From positions 170,800,394 to 170,864,393 of the forward strand of contig CP136069.1 of the NCBI GenBank assembly GCA_032622095.1: DNA of 64,000 nt, read 5' to 3'. The notes below the pieces were generated by a model. It saw only the letters and a program-made list of their open reading frames with translations, was not told the DNA's origin and did not search any database. Below are positions 1 to 11,377 of this stretch, one piece after another (the stretch's first letter is position 1; every line of letters starts with the position of its first letter). This stretch comes from Siphonodentalium dalli (lineage: Eukaryota; Mollusca; Scaphopoda; Gadilida; Siphonodentaliidae). The translations under genes were made by a program, and so were the position numbers.

Positions 1-1620
1 GCAACATTGATCACTGTAGCTCTACTAATGTATGTCAGTTCATCGTATGAACTCCTGTTATTCCATATAACCAACCCAACATCTAATCCCAGCCCAAATT
101 ATTATTTTTCTTTTCATCGGTATAGTTGTGTTATATACATATTTTATAATTTGATTCTAATTTTCATTGTACCACTATATAAGTCGATAAATAACTATTA
201 TGGCACTATATAGAGATAAATAAGTTTCTGACACCCCCTATTTTATAGACTTGTCGCAACAATAGAGTTGAGATGCATAATATATCAACATTGGTCATTA
301 TCGCTCTTCAAATCTATATCGGTATCAAACCATATTTCCCCGTATCGCCCACCCCTCCCCAATTTTTTCATTTGTATTATAGACTCGTTACATATACATT
401 TTATCATTTGATACTGATATTCTGTATTTCTCTTCTGTTCAACAATGCCAAAATCATAACGGTGCAATGCCTTGTAACATTTGCTTCAACATGCCGAGTT
501 CCGCTGCAGACGATACAAAACTGACAACATTTTGAAATGTAAACATGCTTCAAACTCACCAGTCTATGTAAACATGCACTCAGATTCATACTGATACTGA
601 GTCTATTGCATTCCCATCAACTTTTCATTTCTGAACGGTTGTGGGCTTCCCCCAAATTACGTCACACCGCACTAAATATAAATCTGAAATTAGTTGTGAT
701 TGACAGGCGTAAACATGGTCACGTGCCAGTGCCGCCATGGCCGCTTCAACCCTGTGAAGCCGATTCTAAGAATCGGAATTAATAGTTGCAGGGTTTGTGA
801 CTTTTCGTTCGGCGGTTGTTTTACTGACAATAAAGGGAAACAGCTAGCTTCCGGGATCCAAAATAATTTGTACAATAACTAAGACAGATCTTCTTGAAAT
901 TATAAAAAATGTCAATTTATGTGGATCTCTTGGACTCAGAACGAATTATTGTTTAGATTGGCCAGGCGATTTGTCGCCCATGTTGTCAAAAAATAACAAA
1001 TCAACGGCCACGAATCAAAAATACATGAATGTCGGGTCTATCTGCTAAAACAACTACAGAACTAAAAAAAAGTTAAATGACATAACAAAACGTTCTATCA
1101 TTCCCCAGTACCGGCAGTAGTACCACCGCAGCCAAAACGAGCGAAGGGCAACACAATTCTACCACCAACCCCACCGAAACCCTCCCGACCTTACACAGCC
1201 GTATTATCAGCTCCAAAGATTGGCCAGTTGTACCCTAATTACAGTTGCATGCAATCCAAATTCCGGTGATTCTTGATTTTAAACTTTCGACCGCTCGTCA
1301 ACAATCTACTTTATTTGTCGATTTGTGAATTTCTCTTCCGGTATAACATGACGTCATGGATACTATTTTAACAACATTTAGCCACACCTTCGGAATTTCC
1401 ACACCGAGAGCACGTGACATGTTACTAGTTTTTTATTGGGGCACACATTTCTTGGAGCTAAGTTTTGATTGGCGGTAATTACAAGGAATCCCGGGTTTGG
1501 GAAATGAAAACTGAACGAAATGTCGTCAGATCCACTATTTTTTATATGTGGGTATGTAGTTTACTCCAGACTGCAAACTCACCAAAACCAAAGGTCCCAA
1601 GTCAAGGTCCAAAATCCCCA
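1..1620. other. AT-rich non-coding stretch
   Basis: I see no gene, RNA or clear mobile element. Short open frames on both strands are under 85 codons and have no recognisable motif. Two weakly similar segments (about 60-200 and 330-440) share a CATTTGTATTATAGAC-like T-rich composition and may be an old duplication. A perfect short palindrome, CGATTCTAAGAATCG, sits near 760-775. Confidence 0.6.
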
Positions 1621-1627
1621 ACACACT

Positions 1628-1888
1628 GATGTGAGGTATAATGATAACCATCTAAATAACCAATATAAGGATGTGATGTATAATGATAACTCAATCTAAA
1701 TAACCAATACAATGATGCGAGGTTTAATTATAACTCCATCTACATAACCGGCAATATAAGGATGTGCGGTTTAATGATAACCCCATCCACATAACCAATA
1801 TAAGGATGTGAGGTTTAATGATAACCCCATCAGCATAACCAATATAAGGACGTGAGGTTAATGATAACTCCATCCACATAACTACTAA
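1628..1888. repeat. 44-bp tandem array, about six copies
   Basis: Units begin with GATGTGAGGTTTAATGATAA and end with CATAACCAATATAAG. Starts are at 1628, 1670, 1714, 1761, 1805 and 1849, giving spacings of 42 to 47 bp. Copies differ by substitutions and small indels, so this is an ageing minisatellite. No open frame spans it. Confidence 0.9.
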
Positions 1889-2209
1889 ATATGTCTGAAA
1901 ATTAAACCAAAAAAATTAAATTCCATGATGGCGTCCAATATGGACTGCCTATTTCTGCTCAAAAAACATGTATTTTGAATATATGGATGTTTATGGGGAG
2001 AAACCGATTATTTCAATGACATTTTAATTCACTTGGTGCCAAAAGCCGACCTACATGTATGGGAGCGCGTTTCGAGCGCGACTGTATCTTCAGCATATGT
2101 GCATCTTTAATAAGCCAACAATTGGAATCCTAACAGAAGATTGGCATCGGTCACTTGCGCATAGACATAATTGATGATCTCTATGGGAAACAAAATTGAC
2201 ATTTAATAG

Positions 2210-2600
2210 ACAATTTCGATTAAACGCAATAATTAGGGAATCTCTAATTGCGCTTAAGCCCAATGAGAATGCAATTAGACATTCCTTATTATGCTTAACC
2301 GCAATTACTTCCCATTGCACTTAAACACAATTAATATCTCTCTCATTAGATCACCCTTCTGCAAATAGTAGAATAATCCTATATTTGTTCCACCCATTGT
2401 ACCATGGAGATGGATTACACCACCTGAATTATAAGGAGTTTATGTACTATATATAATATATTATTCCTTATTAAGAGATTCATTATTTGAATATTCTTCA
2501 TTGCGCTTAAGCGCAATTAAATATTCCCTTATTGCACTTAAGCACAGATATTCCCATATTGTGCTTAAGTACAATTAGCTCTTCTTGCGCTTAATTAAAA
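2210..2600. repeat. Cluster of degenerate GCGCTTAAGCGC palindromes
   Basis: At least seven imperfect copies of a palindrome close to ATTGCGCTTAAGCGCAATTA are spaced 30 to 100 bp apart in AT-rich DNA. The best copy is at about 2500-2520. The same word recurs at 33915-34050. Neither cluster overlaps a gene. Confidence 0.7.
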
Positions 2601-3305
2601 ACGAAAAGCTATAATTGTATTGTAACTATTGGTTTGTCCTTTAATATTTACATACATCATGCCCACATATATTATAATAGAATAGTACTATTATTATTAA
2701 TAGTGCTCGTAGTAGTTAATACCACCTTACCGTTAATATTCTAGCATGGTTAGTTTCAAAATCATAACGTTAATTGTTATTGCTATTTGTGTGTACTGTA
2801 TATGTACATCAGTCATCAATTGAGAAACTTAAGCACAGCCTGGTTGAATATCTATCATAAATGGTGGGTTATTCCCAAATTCAAAAGCTGTTGGACCCCC
2901 CTCCCCGATAGCTTATCAATACCACTCAGGACAGGGGGTGATTTTCCTCAATTAATTGAATTTCTTGTTTGACATGTGGTACCAACCGATCCGTTGGAAA
3001 TTACAAGCCCAGTTTCTATACTTTTATGACATGAATAATCTTTCACTGTTTTATGCACCAAAACATCTGTATAACAGCACTTTCCAAAGAGTGCATTACC
3101 ATTACCTCATATCTGAAGATCATAAGGAGGTACTTTATTTATCTTGATTCAATATATCTCATAAATATGTTCAGTTAGAAGACAGCCACCCACAAGGAAT
3201 GTTCTATCAGCGTGTGCTCAATATTATCAAGTGATGTCGCAATTCACTGCCGATCTCTTCGCTTTACGAATTATAACACATCAGATCATATGAGTATGAA
3301 CTAAT
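2601..3305. other. Unique AT-rich stretch, nothing recognised
   Basis: Two overlapping open frames of about 60 codons on the plus strand (2787-2972 and 2956-3147) have no recognisable motif and look like chance frames. I see no repeat structure. Confidence 0.55.
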
Positions 3306-3756
3306 GGTTACACCGGTGTAAATATGGTTCGGAGTGACATCTAGCAGATGCGGGAGGAATATATAGGAGCGAATAAAAAAGACACTGGGCCCTGAGTTGT
3401 CAATAGCCTAGTATGCTTTTTGCATACAAAAAATCATTACACCTCTTCCCTATGATTTCCCATAGGTATAATAGCCATTGGCACAGGAATTAACCCTTTG
3501 TAGTGAAGTTTGAATGTTTTGATGTAGTCTAAAATATGACAGTACTTTTAGTGCGGTTCTGACACTAGTTACGAGAACATAAGATTTAAAGGCGAATTTC
3601 CTGCTAGACGGACATGATTCTTTTGCGTGAAAAGTTTCCCCAAATGTATCTTTTTCAGATGTAAAGAAAATTTTGGAACCAAAATTCATATTGCCAACAG
3701 TAAACGCTAAACCGTTAGCACTGAGGCCTATGGAAAACATTTACACCAGTGTAACC
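3306..3756 (-). mobile_element. 450-bp TIR element, copy A (non-autonomous)
   Basis: It is bounded by GGTTACACCGGTGTAAAT on the left and the complement of GGTTACACTGGTGTAAAT on the right. The body matches the two later copies at 24682-25140 and 26036-26494 in reverse orientation and is more diverged. The 96-codon minus-strand frame inside corresponds to a 70-codon frame in the other copies. That frame is conserved only because the DNA is, and it has no transposase motif. Target duplication is unclear: the flanks are AAT on the left and TAA on the right. Confidence 0.85.
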
Positions 3757-4847
3757 TAAAGCAATAAGCATATTACTTGTAGTTAATACTTATAATCAAT
3801 TCAGCCGATACGCTACGAAATATGTAGGAGATGTTGTGTTCACATCTCTGATTATCAGACAATCTGACGCCGGATTACTGACTCTAAATCCATCACAGAA
3901 CGATGACATTAACATCAGACAAATGAATTGCTTATACAATTTAATAACACACGGAAAGCATGGCAGTCAGAAGGTTAGTTTCATGAAATTCTTATTCTGC
4001 CTTGCGTGTCAAAGGTCCACAAATGTTTCAAGTGTTAAGCGCAACCTATAGTTATTTATCGCCTTTTTTACCTAACTGTGATCCAAATAATACATATAGA
4101 CACATCCCGGATGTGTTCCTCGAAACTAATCTGAAATTGTTATAGTGTATTTAATTATTCAGAAAGGCAATTTGGTTACAATTTAGATCGGTCATGAAGC
4201 AGGAAACAACCGCCTTGAGAATCAGGTTACTTGTCGTCGAGGCGCCATACCATCGAATTATTTATATCTCCCCATATTTGAATTCATACTGTCACCTAAC
4301 AAAGATGACATAGCACATCAGTATACATCGTAATAGAAGCACTGGTATCAACCATATGTAGTTCACAACCTTGACACATTACAGGGTTTAGCTTTATACT
4401 TGAAATGTTTGTGGGCTATTATCACGCCAGTACCGGATGTGTTCCCGACATTGTCGGTCATGACGCCATATGTGTAACATCTAACATTGGGCCTGATCTC
4501 AAACTGTCGCGGGGTATTTAGTTATTCAGAAAGACAAATCGGAAACAATTTAGATTCCACGTAAAGCAGGAAATATTCGGCTTGTGAAATTGGCTAGTAG
4601 CCAACGTGTTAAGACTCAGACAAGAATTTAAATCAATCTCGGAAAGGGATCTAATAGATTTATTCAGTAAAAGACGCCCCATATAGGGACAGGTTGTCTT
4701 GTACAAATAATAATAACAGTGTAGCATGTGAAATAATATAATAACTTGACATTAAAAACATTTCATAATAGCGATAATTATATGTATATATATATTCGTT
4801 AATTGTGTATAGTCTTATCATACACGATTCACCACTACGTTATTTGT
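3757..4847. other. Unique stretch with a weak internal duplication
   Basis: No gene was recognised. Two segments share ATTTAGTTATTCAGAAAGRC followed by a diverged GGCAT(C/T)AGG/AAAGCAGGAAA context (about 4150-4210 and 4515-4575), suggesting an old duplication of roughly 60 bp about 365 bp apart. Confidence 0.45.
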
Positions 4848-5300
4848 CTACTTTAGTTGTGATCTGGCCTCGGATAACCGCTTGACTACGTTGCAGATTT
4901 CGGAGCAAAAGTGAGTTGTGTCGGTGGCTAAAATATGTGCCAGTTGGTCCGATTTACTCATCGATCGAAAATTGACAAAACGAAGGAAGATTTTGACAAT
5001 CCATTATGAAGTGCTTCTCATCTTCGATGGCTTCGTCGATGCACAGTCGTCTGACTGATGCCTAAAGGAATTGGTTGTTGAGCGTGAAGAACGATTATTA
5101 CTGATTCTTAGATTCGAAGTCGAAGAACGATTATTACTGATTCTTAAACTCGTAAATGTTGAGCGGTCGGCTGGCGAAGCTCTGTTTAAAAACATGTGGT
5201 TCTAAAACAGAATCTCTTTTAAAAAGTCGATATGTTCTTAATTTATTATTACCAGTTTTTGAAACAACATCGCGCATTGTTCTGAAGTATTATAAAACGC
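4848..5300 (-). pseudogene. LINE ORF2 C-terminal remnant
   Basis: Minus-strand translation shows the end of a non-LTR retrotransposon polyprotein in several frames. Near 5285-5215 it reads KTGNNKLRTYRLLKE. Near 5060-5010 it reads RLCIDEAIEDEKHFIMDC, the EDE-x-HF-x3-C pattern of the cysteine-rich tail of I/Jockey-group LINE ORF2. After a frameshift, 4957-4851 reads ATDTTHFCSEICNVVKRL and ends SEARSQLK, followed by a stop at 4850-4848. Between the first two blocks lies a local 35-bp duplication (5088-5147) that inserts serine/asparagine/arginine repeats and disrupts the frame. The reverse transcriptase core is missing: only about 0.7 kb separates this tail from the ORF1 remnant upstream on the same strand. 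Together they form one internally deleted LINE copy. Confidence 0.75.
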
Positions 5301-5800
5301 AAATATTTGTACACGAATACACAATGGCATATCAATAAACATTACCAAGGTTGTACATGGAAATATGTAATGCAGTTTTCAGATTTTGCATTGACAAGGT
5401 ATTTATAATATTAGCTGAATCTCGCATGAATCTTTGCCAATGCATCATGATGACGGTCGGGTGGGTGACACATAATGTCACCATTCGCCCAACCGACAGC
5501 GTCAATCCACTCATACTGATTTATGTCTTTGAAAGCTCAAATATGTACCTCTCTTTCTGAGAGTAGAAATGTTGGAGCGACCTTGGCGAATTTTATTTCG
5601 AAGCAACATGCGATTTTTGTTTTGGAACAATCGGATCAACTTTCATATATTGTTTCGGAGGAATGTTCTCAACGACAGAAGCTGTACACAGTACCTGCGC
5701 TACGTGTTATGGAACAGGAATAATATTATTCGCATAAACTGAGTATGTGATGACTGTGGAATGGGTGGCCGACGACGAACTATATCTTTTTAGCATCTAT

Positions 5801-6260
5801 ATATGACATATGCTTCTCAGCTTTACAATGTTGACTGGGACATGGACATGGTCGGTCCATTGCAGCATGTGAACCTTGACAGTTTGAACATGTTTAAGGA
5901 TTTGTACAATCCTTATGATCATGACCAGAAATAGAACATCGTGCACATATGCTTTTTTTTACTTGTACAATGTTCCTGGCAATGGCCATACCCCTGACAT
6001 AAAATACATCGCAGATATGCCAAACATTCAATGTCAGTGGATGTTCGCACCGATTGAAGGTCGGACGATAACTATTCAAAGGAACGTTTTGTCCATCAAC
6101 TGTCTTTGTAAATCTACGGACGGACTTCTTTACCACTAGTTCTTAACACTTGTCCGAATAGTCAAGATATTTTTGGATAAGTTTCGATTAACCTTTTCAC
6201 CAAAGGGTGCATTCGAATCTGTGGTATTCTATGTTCGCGAACGACAATATCTAAGTGACA
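5801..6260 (-). pseudogene. LINE ORF1 remnant with CCHC zinc knuckles
   Basis: An 80-codon minus-strand frame starting at 6136 reads VRRFTKTVDGQNVPLNSYRP and ends in the zinc knuckle CARCSISGHDHKDC (C-x2-C-x4-H-x4-C). A TAA at 5896-5894 interrupts it. Reading through in the same frame gives a second cysteine block, TCSNCQGSHAAMDRPCP, then KHMSYIDAKKI before another stop. This is the typical order of ORF1 in zinc-knuckle LINEs (nucleic-acid-binding gag-like protein): a fold preceding the knuckles, two knuckles, then a short charged tail. Upstream of 6136 the similarity continues in broken frames to about 6260. The copy is inactive, with at least one in-frame stop and a probable lost knuckle just upstream of the first. 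It pairs with the ORF2 tail at 4848-5300. Confidence 0.75.
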
Positions 6261-6560
6261 TCTGGAAACTAATAACTTAATATTGTTACGCCATTATCAA
6301 ATTACAATCTGTCATAAACGCATGCATATTATTTTGAATGTATTGGTATTGACGAAAAATAGCCACAACATATATGTCGTGATTCACATTTGGCTGATTA
6401 AGCTATTGTCTTACACTTGGTGCTCATAAACCTTGGCCGTCATAAATACAATGTCATCATAAATATGCATTGTGCAGGAGCCCCGTGAGTGACCAGGCAG
6501 ACAATGGGAGATTAGCGTATTAAATGTAAAATAATGATATGACCTTTTGCTGTTTCGTGC

Positions 6561-6830
6561 AGAGTGACGGGTTTCCCTTTGTACTGTCCGCGATCGGGTT
6601 TCCCTTTGTACAGTCGGCGATATATTCCCACTTACGTATACGATGTTTTCGGACTAGATCGTTCACATCACAGAATTAAAAACTCACTTGCCAAAAATTC
6701 ATGCTTCCAGTCTCTATTTGGGGTACAAACAAAGTTTAGCCAAAAGTTTAGCCAAATGAAATTTTTATTAGCCAAATTCGAAAAAGATTAGCCATTGGCT
6801 AATTTGGCTACCGACAGCGCGAACACTGCT
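6561..6830. repeat. Dispersed repeat with TTAGCCAATGGC-like end
   Basis: The right part (6700-6830) contains repeated TTAGCCAAA words and ends GCTACCGACAGCGCGAACAC. A related segment occurs at 62300-62455, ending GGCCACTGACAGAGTGAACC. Near the left edge the word GGGTTTCCCTTTGTACTGTC is repeated once (6570-6615). Termini and target duplication could not be fixed, so this is called only as a two-copy dispersed repeat, perhaps a non-autonomous DNA transposon. Confidence 0.5.
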
Positions 6831-6960
6831 GACTACTGGATAACAGTTTCCCACCTATGGCACCGTGTTATAGCTTATATGCCATACATATATGACATAG
6901 TGTAGATATTGATTTCAAGTATTTTCAGGTATTCTTTTGCACGTTAAGCTAAATGTATGG

Positions 6961-7039
6961 AGACTCGCATAGATGAGAGAATGCACTGGCACGGGACCTT
7001 TAATGTCGCGCCAGTGCAGCCCCGTCATGAAAGGGTTAA
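6961..7039. repeat. Relic half of a TTAA palindrome MITE
   Basis: The segment carries AGACTCGCATAGATGAGAG, a decayed half of the palindrome seen at 10437, followed by GCACTGGCACGGGACCTTTA. It ends CCCGTCATGAAAGGGTTAA. The same right end is present at 33773-33892 and 40930-41149. It is an older subfamily of the palindrome-bearing elements. Confidence 0.6.
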
Positions 7040-7585
7040 TTAAATGAGACCGACCATCTTTAACGCTTGGCGTCTTTCAAGATGTTTTCAAACGATTTTG
7101 ATATCATATCGTAGTAACACAGACGGAATTAAATTCAAGATTTAGATGCAACATTTGGAACATTGACGAATAACAGAAAGGACGTACACTTTATTGTGCA
7201 CTAATTTAAACATGCGATTTCTTCTATTTTCAGGTAAGTGCATACCATACCACACTTGTTCGTCGACCTATATTATATATATATATATTGAACTTCATCT
7301 GGTGAGTAACTTTCCAGCACATCATTGCATTTGGTATGATAATGTCGATCGTCATAAATGTGTGATCATATACAGATTGTGTTCTCAGGCAGAACATGTT
7401 TACTCAAACAGTAGACTTTGATGGAGAACATTCAGACGCATGTCATGGGTTGTTATTGTGACACGTATGTCTGGTGAGATCCAACCCTATTAGATTCAAA
7501 CATAATTATCCAGCCTGTTCTCACGAAATCCACACTTTATCTGCAAATCCGCAACATATACTCGCGCAAATACGCATACAATCGA
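7040..7585. other. No gene seen
   Basis: The 75-codon plus-strand frame (7194-7421) is unsupported. A short (TA) run lies near 7270-7290. Nothing else is recognisable. Confidence 0.5.
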
Positions 7586-8209
7586 CCTATAATGTGAAAT
7601 GGGTACATAATGTGATTATCTGATTCTCAAATAAGCATATAGTGGACTCGAATACGTTATTATAACACATGTTAAAGAACGTACACATGAAAAGTCGTGA
7701 GTTCGCTTATTTGTGTCGTTTTCCGCACAAAAAATCTGCTTAGAATCTCCTCATTATAAGTAGATAATGTGACTAAAACGCTTTCATTTTCAGAATAATA
7801 TTGACTCAGTTAACTGAGGCGATTCTAAGAAGATTATATACCTAAATCAAGTTATATTACAAGTAGACAACAACTTAGCCTGTTCTCCCGAAAACCAACA
7901 CAGTATCTGTTTATAATAATACGTGTTTTAGGTAGATACTCTGCTTAGAATCGCCTCGTTTTTGAGTCGATAACGTACGGAAAATAAGAATATTTTAATC
8001 ACATTATCGACTTATAACGAGGCGAATCTATGCAGATTATGTGCGGACAAAGAAACAAATAAGCCAACTAACGACTCTTCAGGTGTATGCTCCTTTAACA
8101 TGTGTGTTCAATGTGGTCTGCGACATAAAACGAAATAACGGTTAAGAGTCCACTATCTGCTTATCTCAGAATCAAATAGTAATATGGTGTAACTATTTCA
8201 CATTATAGG
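7586..8209. repeat. Long inverted repeat, about 200-bp arms (foldback element)
   Basis: The left arm (7586-7795) starts CCTATAATGTGAAAT and the right arm (8005-8209) ends with its complement. Aligned landmarks inside the arms include the word AAATAAGC, a block close to CGAATACGTTAT, CTTATTTGT and TCTGCTTAGAATC. The arms are imperfect, roughly 70 to 80% by eye. The words CATAAAACGAAATAACGG and AGTCCACTATCTGCTTAT tie it to the family at 11001-11377, 15590-15990 and 63565-63640. No coding capacity. Confidence 0.75.
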
Positions 8210-9408
8210 TCTAATTATCGGAACCCCATCAGGAATATCTATATCCGGTATGAATTGGTATTGAAAGTCACACAATCTGCGATATATCCAGTTGTACATA
8301 TTAAGTCAAGTGAATTACACTTCATACAAATACTAGTATACGGATTGGAACTACCTGTTATAATAAAAGAACCAGGGGTGGATACTAGAACTTCGAGAAT
8401 CAATTGGTCTCTGAAGACTAGTTCATCCCCAAACAAGACACATTGGTGAACGCCATATTAGCTCCAAACTGGAATTGCCGGTGTGAATTATGGTGCCGGT
8501 CAGTACGCATTGTTTCTGAATAGGAATTCCGGACCTTTCCCCCGCCAACTCTAAACGACAACACTGACATTTGCCCACCGCGGATAATTATCTACCGGAT
8601 ATACAGTATCAATACCGGTCATTTAGTGACAAACAGTGCGCGAAACTCGTGTTGAGAGACATCCCCTTTGTCAGCTTGATTTAAAACCATTTAAACGGAT
8701 TAATGGTCCATGAGCGATACTTGTTTCTCAATGAACGACTCAAATGAGCGTGCACGCGCTCGCGATAATTTATGTCGTGTCAATAACCATTATATCGTCC
8801 TGTCTTCTGGTCCGATAAGTAAAAGTGTAGTTTGACTGCATGCTCATATCACCGAATCGAGTTATGAATTAGCTGACAACTGAAGGACAAAAACGCACCC
8901 GTAAGCCCGGTTTGTCTGGACCGCTAAAGTCGGTTTAAACCAGGTTTAAACCGATAATGACGAATCCGCTCGTTATGAAGAGCGTGAATCTTAAATAATG
9001 TCAATATGGGCTTATTTCGATTAGAACTACATGTAGTCTCATGTTGGACTGTTTATTTAAAACAACATTTCGTCCGACTTAAGGCGGGCCAGAATGTAAT
9101 CATGTAACCAGCGGATATATACACGCAAAACTGATTCGTCTTTTTTGTCACGACAAGACATTGTCGCCGTATCGGTATCGGTATCGGTATCGGTATGTCG
9201 CATTTTTTGGGCGATCGGTCGCCCGTATCAGTTGATAACACAATAATCGTCTTATATTATAGCCATGCTTGCCGTAACCATGTGATTAGAGTGCATGGTC
9301 ATTTGCATTGGCAGTACATAAGGTCTATCTAACTATACTAGAAAACAATAATATATTGTATCATAGAGCGTAAAGTTTCGCATTTGACCAATGTTCATGA
9401 AATGTGAC
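8210..9408. other. Unique stretch with a short ATCGGT hexamer repeat
   Basis: No gene was recognised. Around 9170-9196 the hexamer ATCGGT is repeated four to five times, a microsatellite. The overlapping 60-codon frames on both strands at 8239-8449 are mirror shadows of each other and unsupported. Confidence 0.55.
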
Positions 9409-9870
9409 AAGAGACGTGGCGACATGGGTGGGATGGATGGTGTCTCGCCTCCAACTAAGATTAAAATTTCCAACAGTTTGAAAATCGCATAACTGGCATG
9501 AATATAGTTGGGAATTTCAAACAAACAGGAGGTTTAAATTGATCTCGTGGTTTGATTTTCCAACAATTTGTCAGTGGGGAATGTGTTGTCTGTAGATCAG
9601 CATTTGCATATTTTATTACTTTTGGTCAATATGTTTTATTGCAATGGTCAGTAGTTGAAATTTTCCAACCTTAGCTGGTGCCAGGTTGGACATTTTCATA
9701 TTCAGATTAAAAACTTTTCTCACCATGGTCGGCCCAATGTAATGTGTTCCTTCCCCGGACTGGTGGCCGGTCAAAGACTACTGATGAATTCAGAATGGCG
9801 TATCATCCAGGCCTTCGGGAGGAGTGCAGTCAGAAATTCTCACATTGGAGGCACTCCATCCACGTCCCCG
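9409..9870 (+). mobile_element. hAT-like non-autonomous element, GACGTGG family
   Basis: The left end, AAGAGACGTGGCGACATGGG, and the complement of the right end, CGGGGACGTGGATGGAGTG, are imperfect inverted repeats. Flanks AATGTGAC (9401-9408) and AATGTGAT (9871-9878) match at 7 of 8 bases, consistent with the 8-bp target duplication of hAT elements. The body is homologous to 21044-22436, sharing for example TTTCCAACCTTAG, TCACCATGGTCGG and a CCGGTCAAAGAC-like word. No transposase is encoded. Confidence 0.75.
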
Positions 9871-10290
9871 AATGTGATTCAATTAACAGCTTCGTCGACT
9901 CTGCAATACAACTGTTAATATCAATTCCAATCTAAAACCAGAAGTCAACAAATGATGATCCCACCAAACATCACCATAGCGAGATAATAATAATGGTCAG
10001 CCGAAGCTACTTGCACAATGACATAATACGCACACGATACTTCGCGTGTGCATTGGTTGAGCATATGCCGTGGTTACACGTGTGAGTATAATACATATAA
10101 GTATAATAATTTGTGTATGTACATTGAATTGTTCGTCACAAGAGACACGTGGGCGATACATTAGCGGCTGTTTGATCACTTCTTTGGTTTTGACAATTGC
10201 GTGTGTCCATATAGCCTGGAGCTGAATACCGCGCACATAAACTTCCATCGCCCTTGTAATTATCTGGGCCATGTCCATACATTTTGTGTT
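9871..10290. other. No gene seen
   Basis: The minus-strand frame 9997-10278 (93 codons) has no recognisable motif. The sequence is unique in the window. Confidence 0.5.
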
Positions 10291-10605
10291 TTAACCCTTT
10301 ACCCAACAAACCGGCCAAATAAAGCTTCAACAGCCTAAAATATCTTGGGTCTGTCTCAATAAAACCATACAAATATGGATATCATTGGAACCGGCTCATT
10401 GACCACATTGTGATGGTTATAGTTATGCCCTGTGCCAATGCATTCTCTTATATATGCGAGTCGACCATAGGTCGCCTCGCATATATAAGAGAATGCATTT
10501 GCCTAAACAAATGCATTCTCTTATATATGCGAGGCGACCTATGGTCGACTCGCATATATAAAAAAATGCATTGGCACAGGGCCCTTCTGTTGGGTAAAGG
10601 GTTAA
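10291..10605 (+). mobile_element. TTAA-flanked palindrome MITE, copy 1 (piggyBac-like)
   Basis: It is bounded by TTAA plus CCCTTTACCCAACA on the left and the exact complement on the right. TTAA duplication and ends beginning CCC are the hallmark of piggyBac-type elements. About 145 bp of AT-rich sequence follows the left end. Then come two copies of a near-perfect palindrome of about 63 bp, at 10437-10499 and 10509-10572. No coding capacity. Related copies are at 24159-24558 and 60976-61227. The open frames overlapping the palindromes on both strands are simply the palindrome read twice. Confidence 0.88.
10437..10572. repeat. Two adjacent 63-bp palindromes
   Basis: Each arm contains ATTCTCTTATATATGCGAG, and the centre is close to TCGACCTATGGTCG. 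The two palindromes are in opposite centre orientation and are separated by about 10 bp. The second has an A-run replacing GAG near its right arm. The arm ends read TATATAAGAG outward on both sides, a TATA-box-like word. Confidence 0.9.
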
Positions 10606-11000
10606 ACACCACAGTATAGATGTAGTCAGTGATGGTTTCACCAGCCTGTTATTGAACTTATTTCAAAAACACAAATATGCCCACATCGGCAGACATCGGC
10701 ATAATTTAGTTTGTTTACGCTTTACATAACCTGTCTAATTAACGTTTATTTGTGACAAAATTACACAATACAAATTTTGGTCTCTGTTAACAGTAACCAT
10801 TATTGTTCGATAGCTAAACAACCACACGTTTTTGGACCAGAAAATATTTGAAATATAATCAATATTAATCGACAGAAGCATTTCCGGAAAGGGGTCTTCG
10901 ATTCATATCTAATATTGTATACCCCGGTAACTATATAACGCATGTTTACAACGAGGAATATAACATCATTAAACCAGAAATTATTTACTCAGGCTCTTTG
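10606..11000. other. No gene seen
   Basis: AT-rich unique sequence without recognisable structure. Confidence 0.5.
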
Positions 11001-11377
11001 CCATGTGTTTTCACTGTGGCCCGTGCCATAAAACGGAATAACTGGTGAAAGTCCACGATGGATTTATATCAGAATCAAATAAGTCCAATATGAACCTATG
11101 TGAATATTTCGGTCCAATATGATTCTATTAGGACGATGATATGTTGCTTTGCGTGTACACATCCTTCAACTTCGGTGGTTATTGAGGGTCCAACATATCC
11201 TCATGAAAATAGTTCATATTGGACGGTCCAACATATCCTCATATTGAATATTGGACCTAAATATTCACATTAGTTCATATTGGACTTATTTTATTCCTAA
11301 ATAAGCCCATAGTGGACTTATAACCGTTATTCTGTAGGATGGCGTGGGCCACACTGAAAGCGCCATGTCATTGTACA
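11001..11377. repeat. Foldback element with CACTGTGGCCCGTGCCATA arms
   Basis: The left arm (about 11001-11135) begins CCATGTGTTTTCACTGTGG and the right arm (about 11240-11377) is its imperfect complement. Shared words are CGGAATAAC, AAGTCCAC, AAATAAGTCCAATATGAAC and ATGTGAATATTT. The centre has GGTCCAACATATCCTCAT twice. The same arm occurs near 8100-8200, 15590-15690 and 63565-63640. Confidence 0.8.

Noticed and set aside
5004-5195. RS-rich 63-codon frame as a splicing-factor-like gene
   Set aside because: The serine/arginine pattern comes from a 35-bp duplication within a broken LINE ORF2 tail.
10410-10641. Frames on both strands with the same peptide (GRLAYIRECICL)
   Set aside because: A palindrome read on both strands gives the same translation. 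They are not genes.
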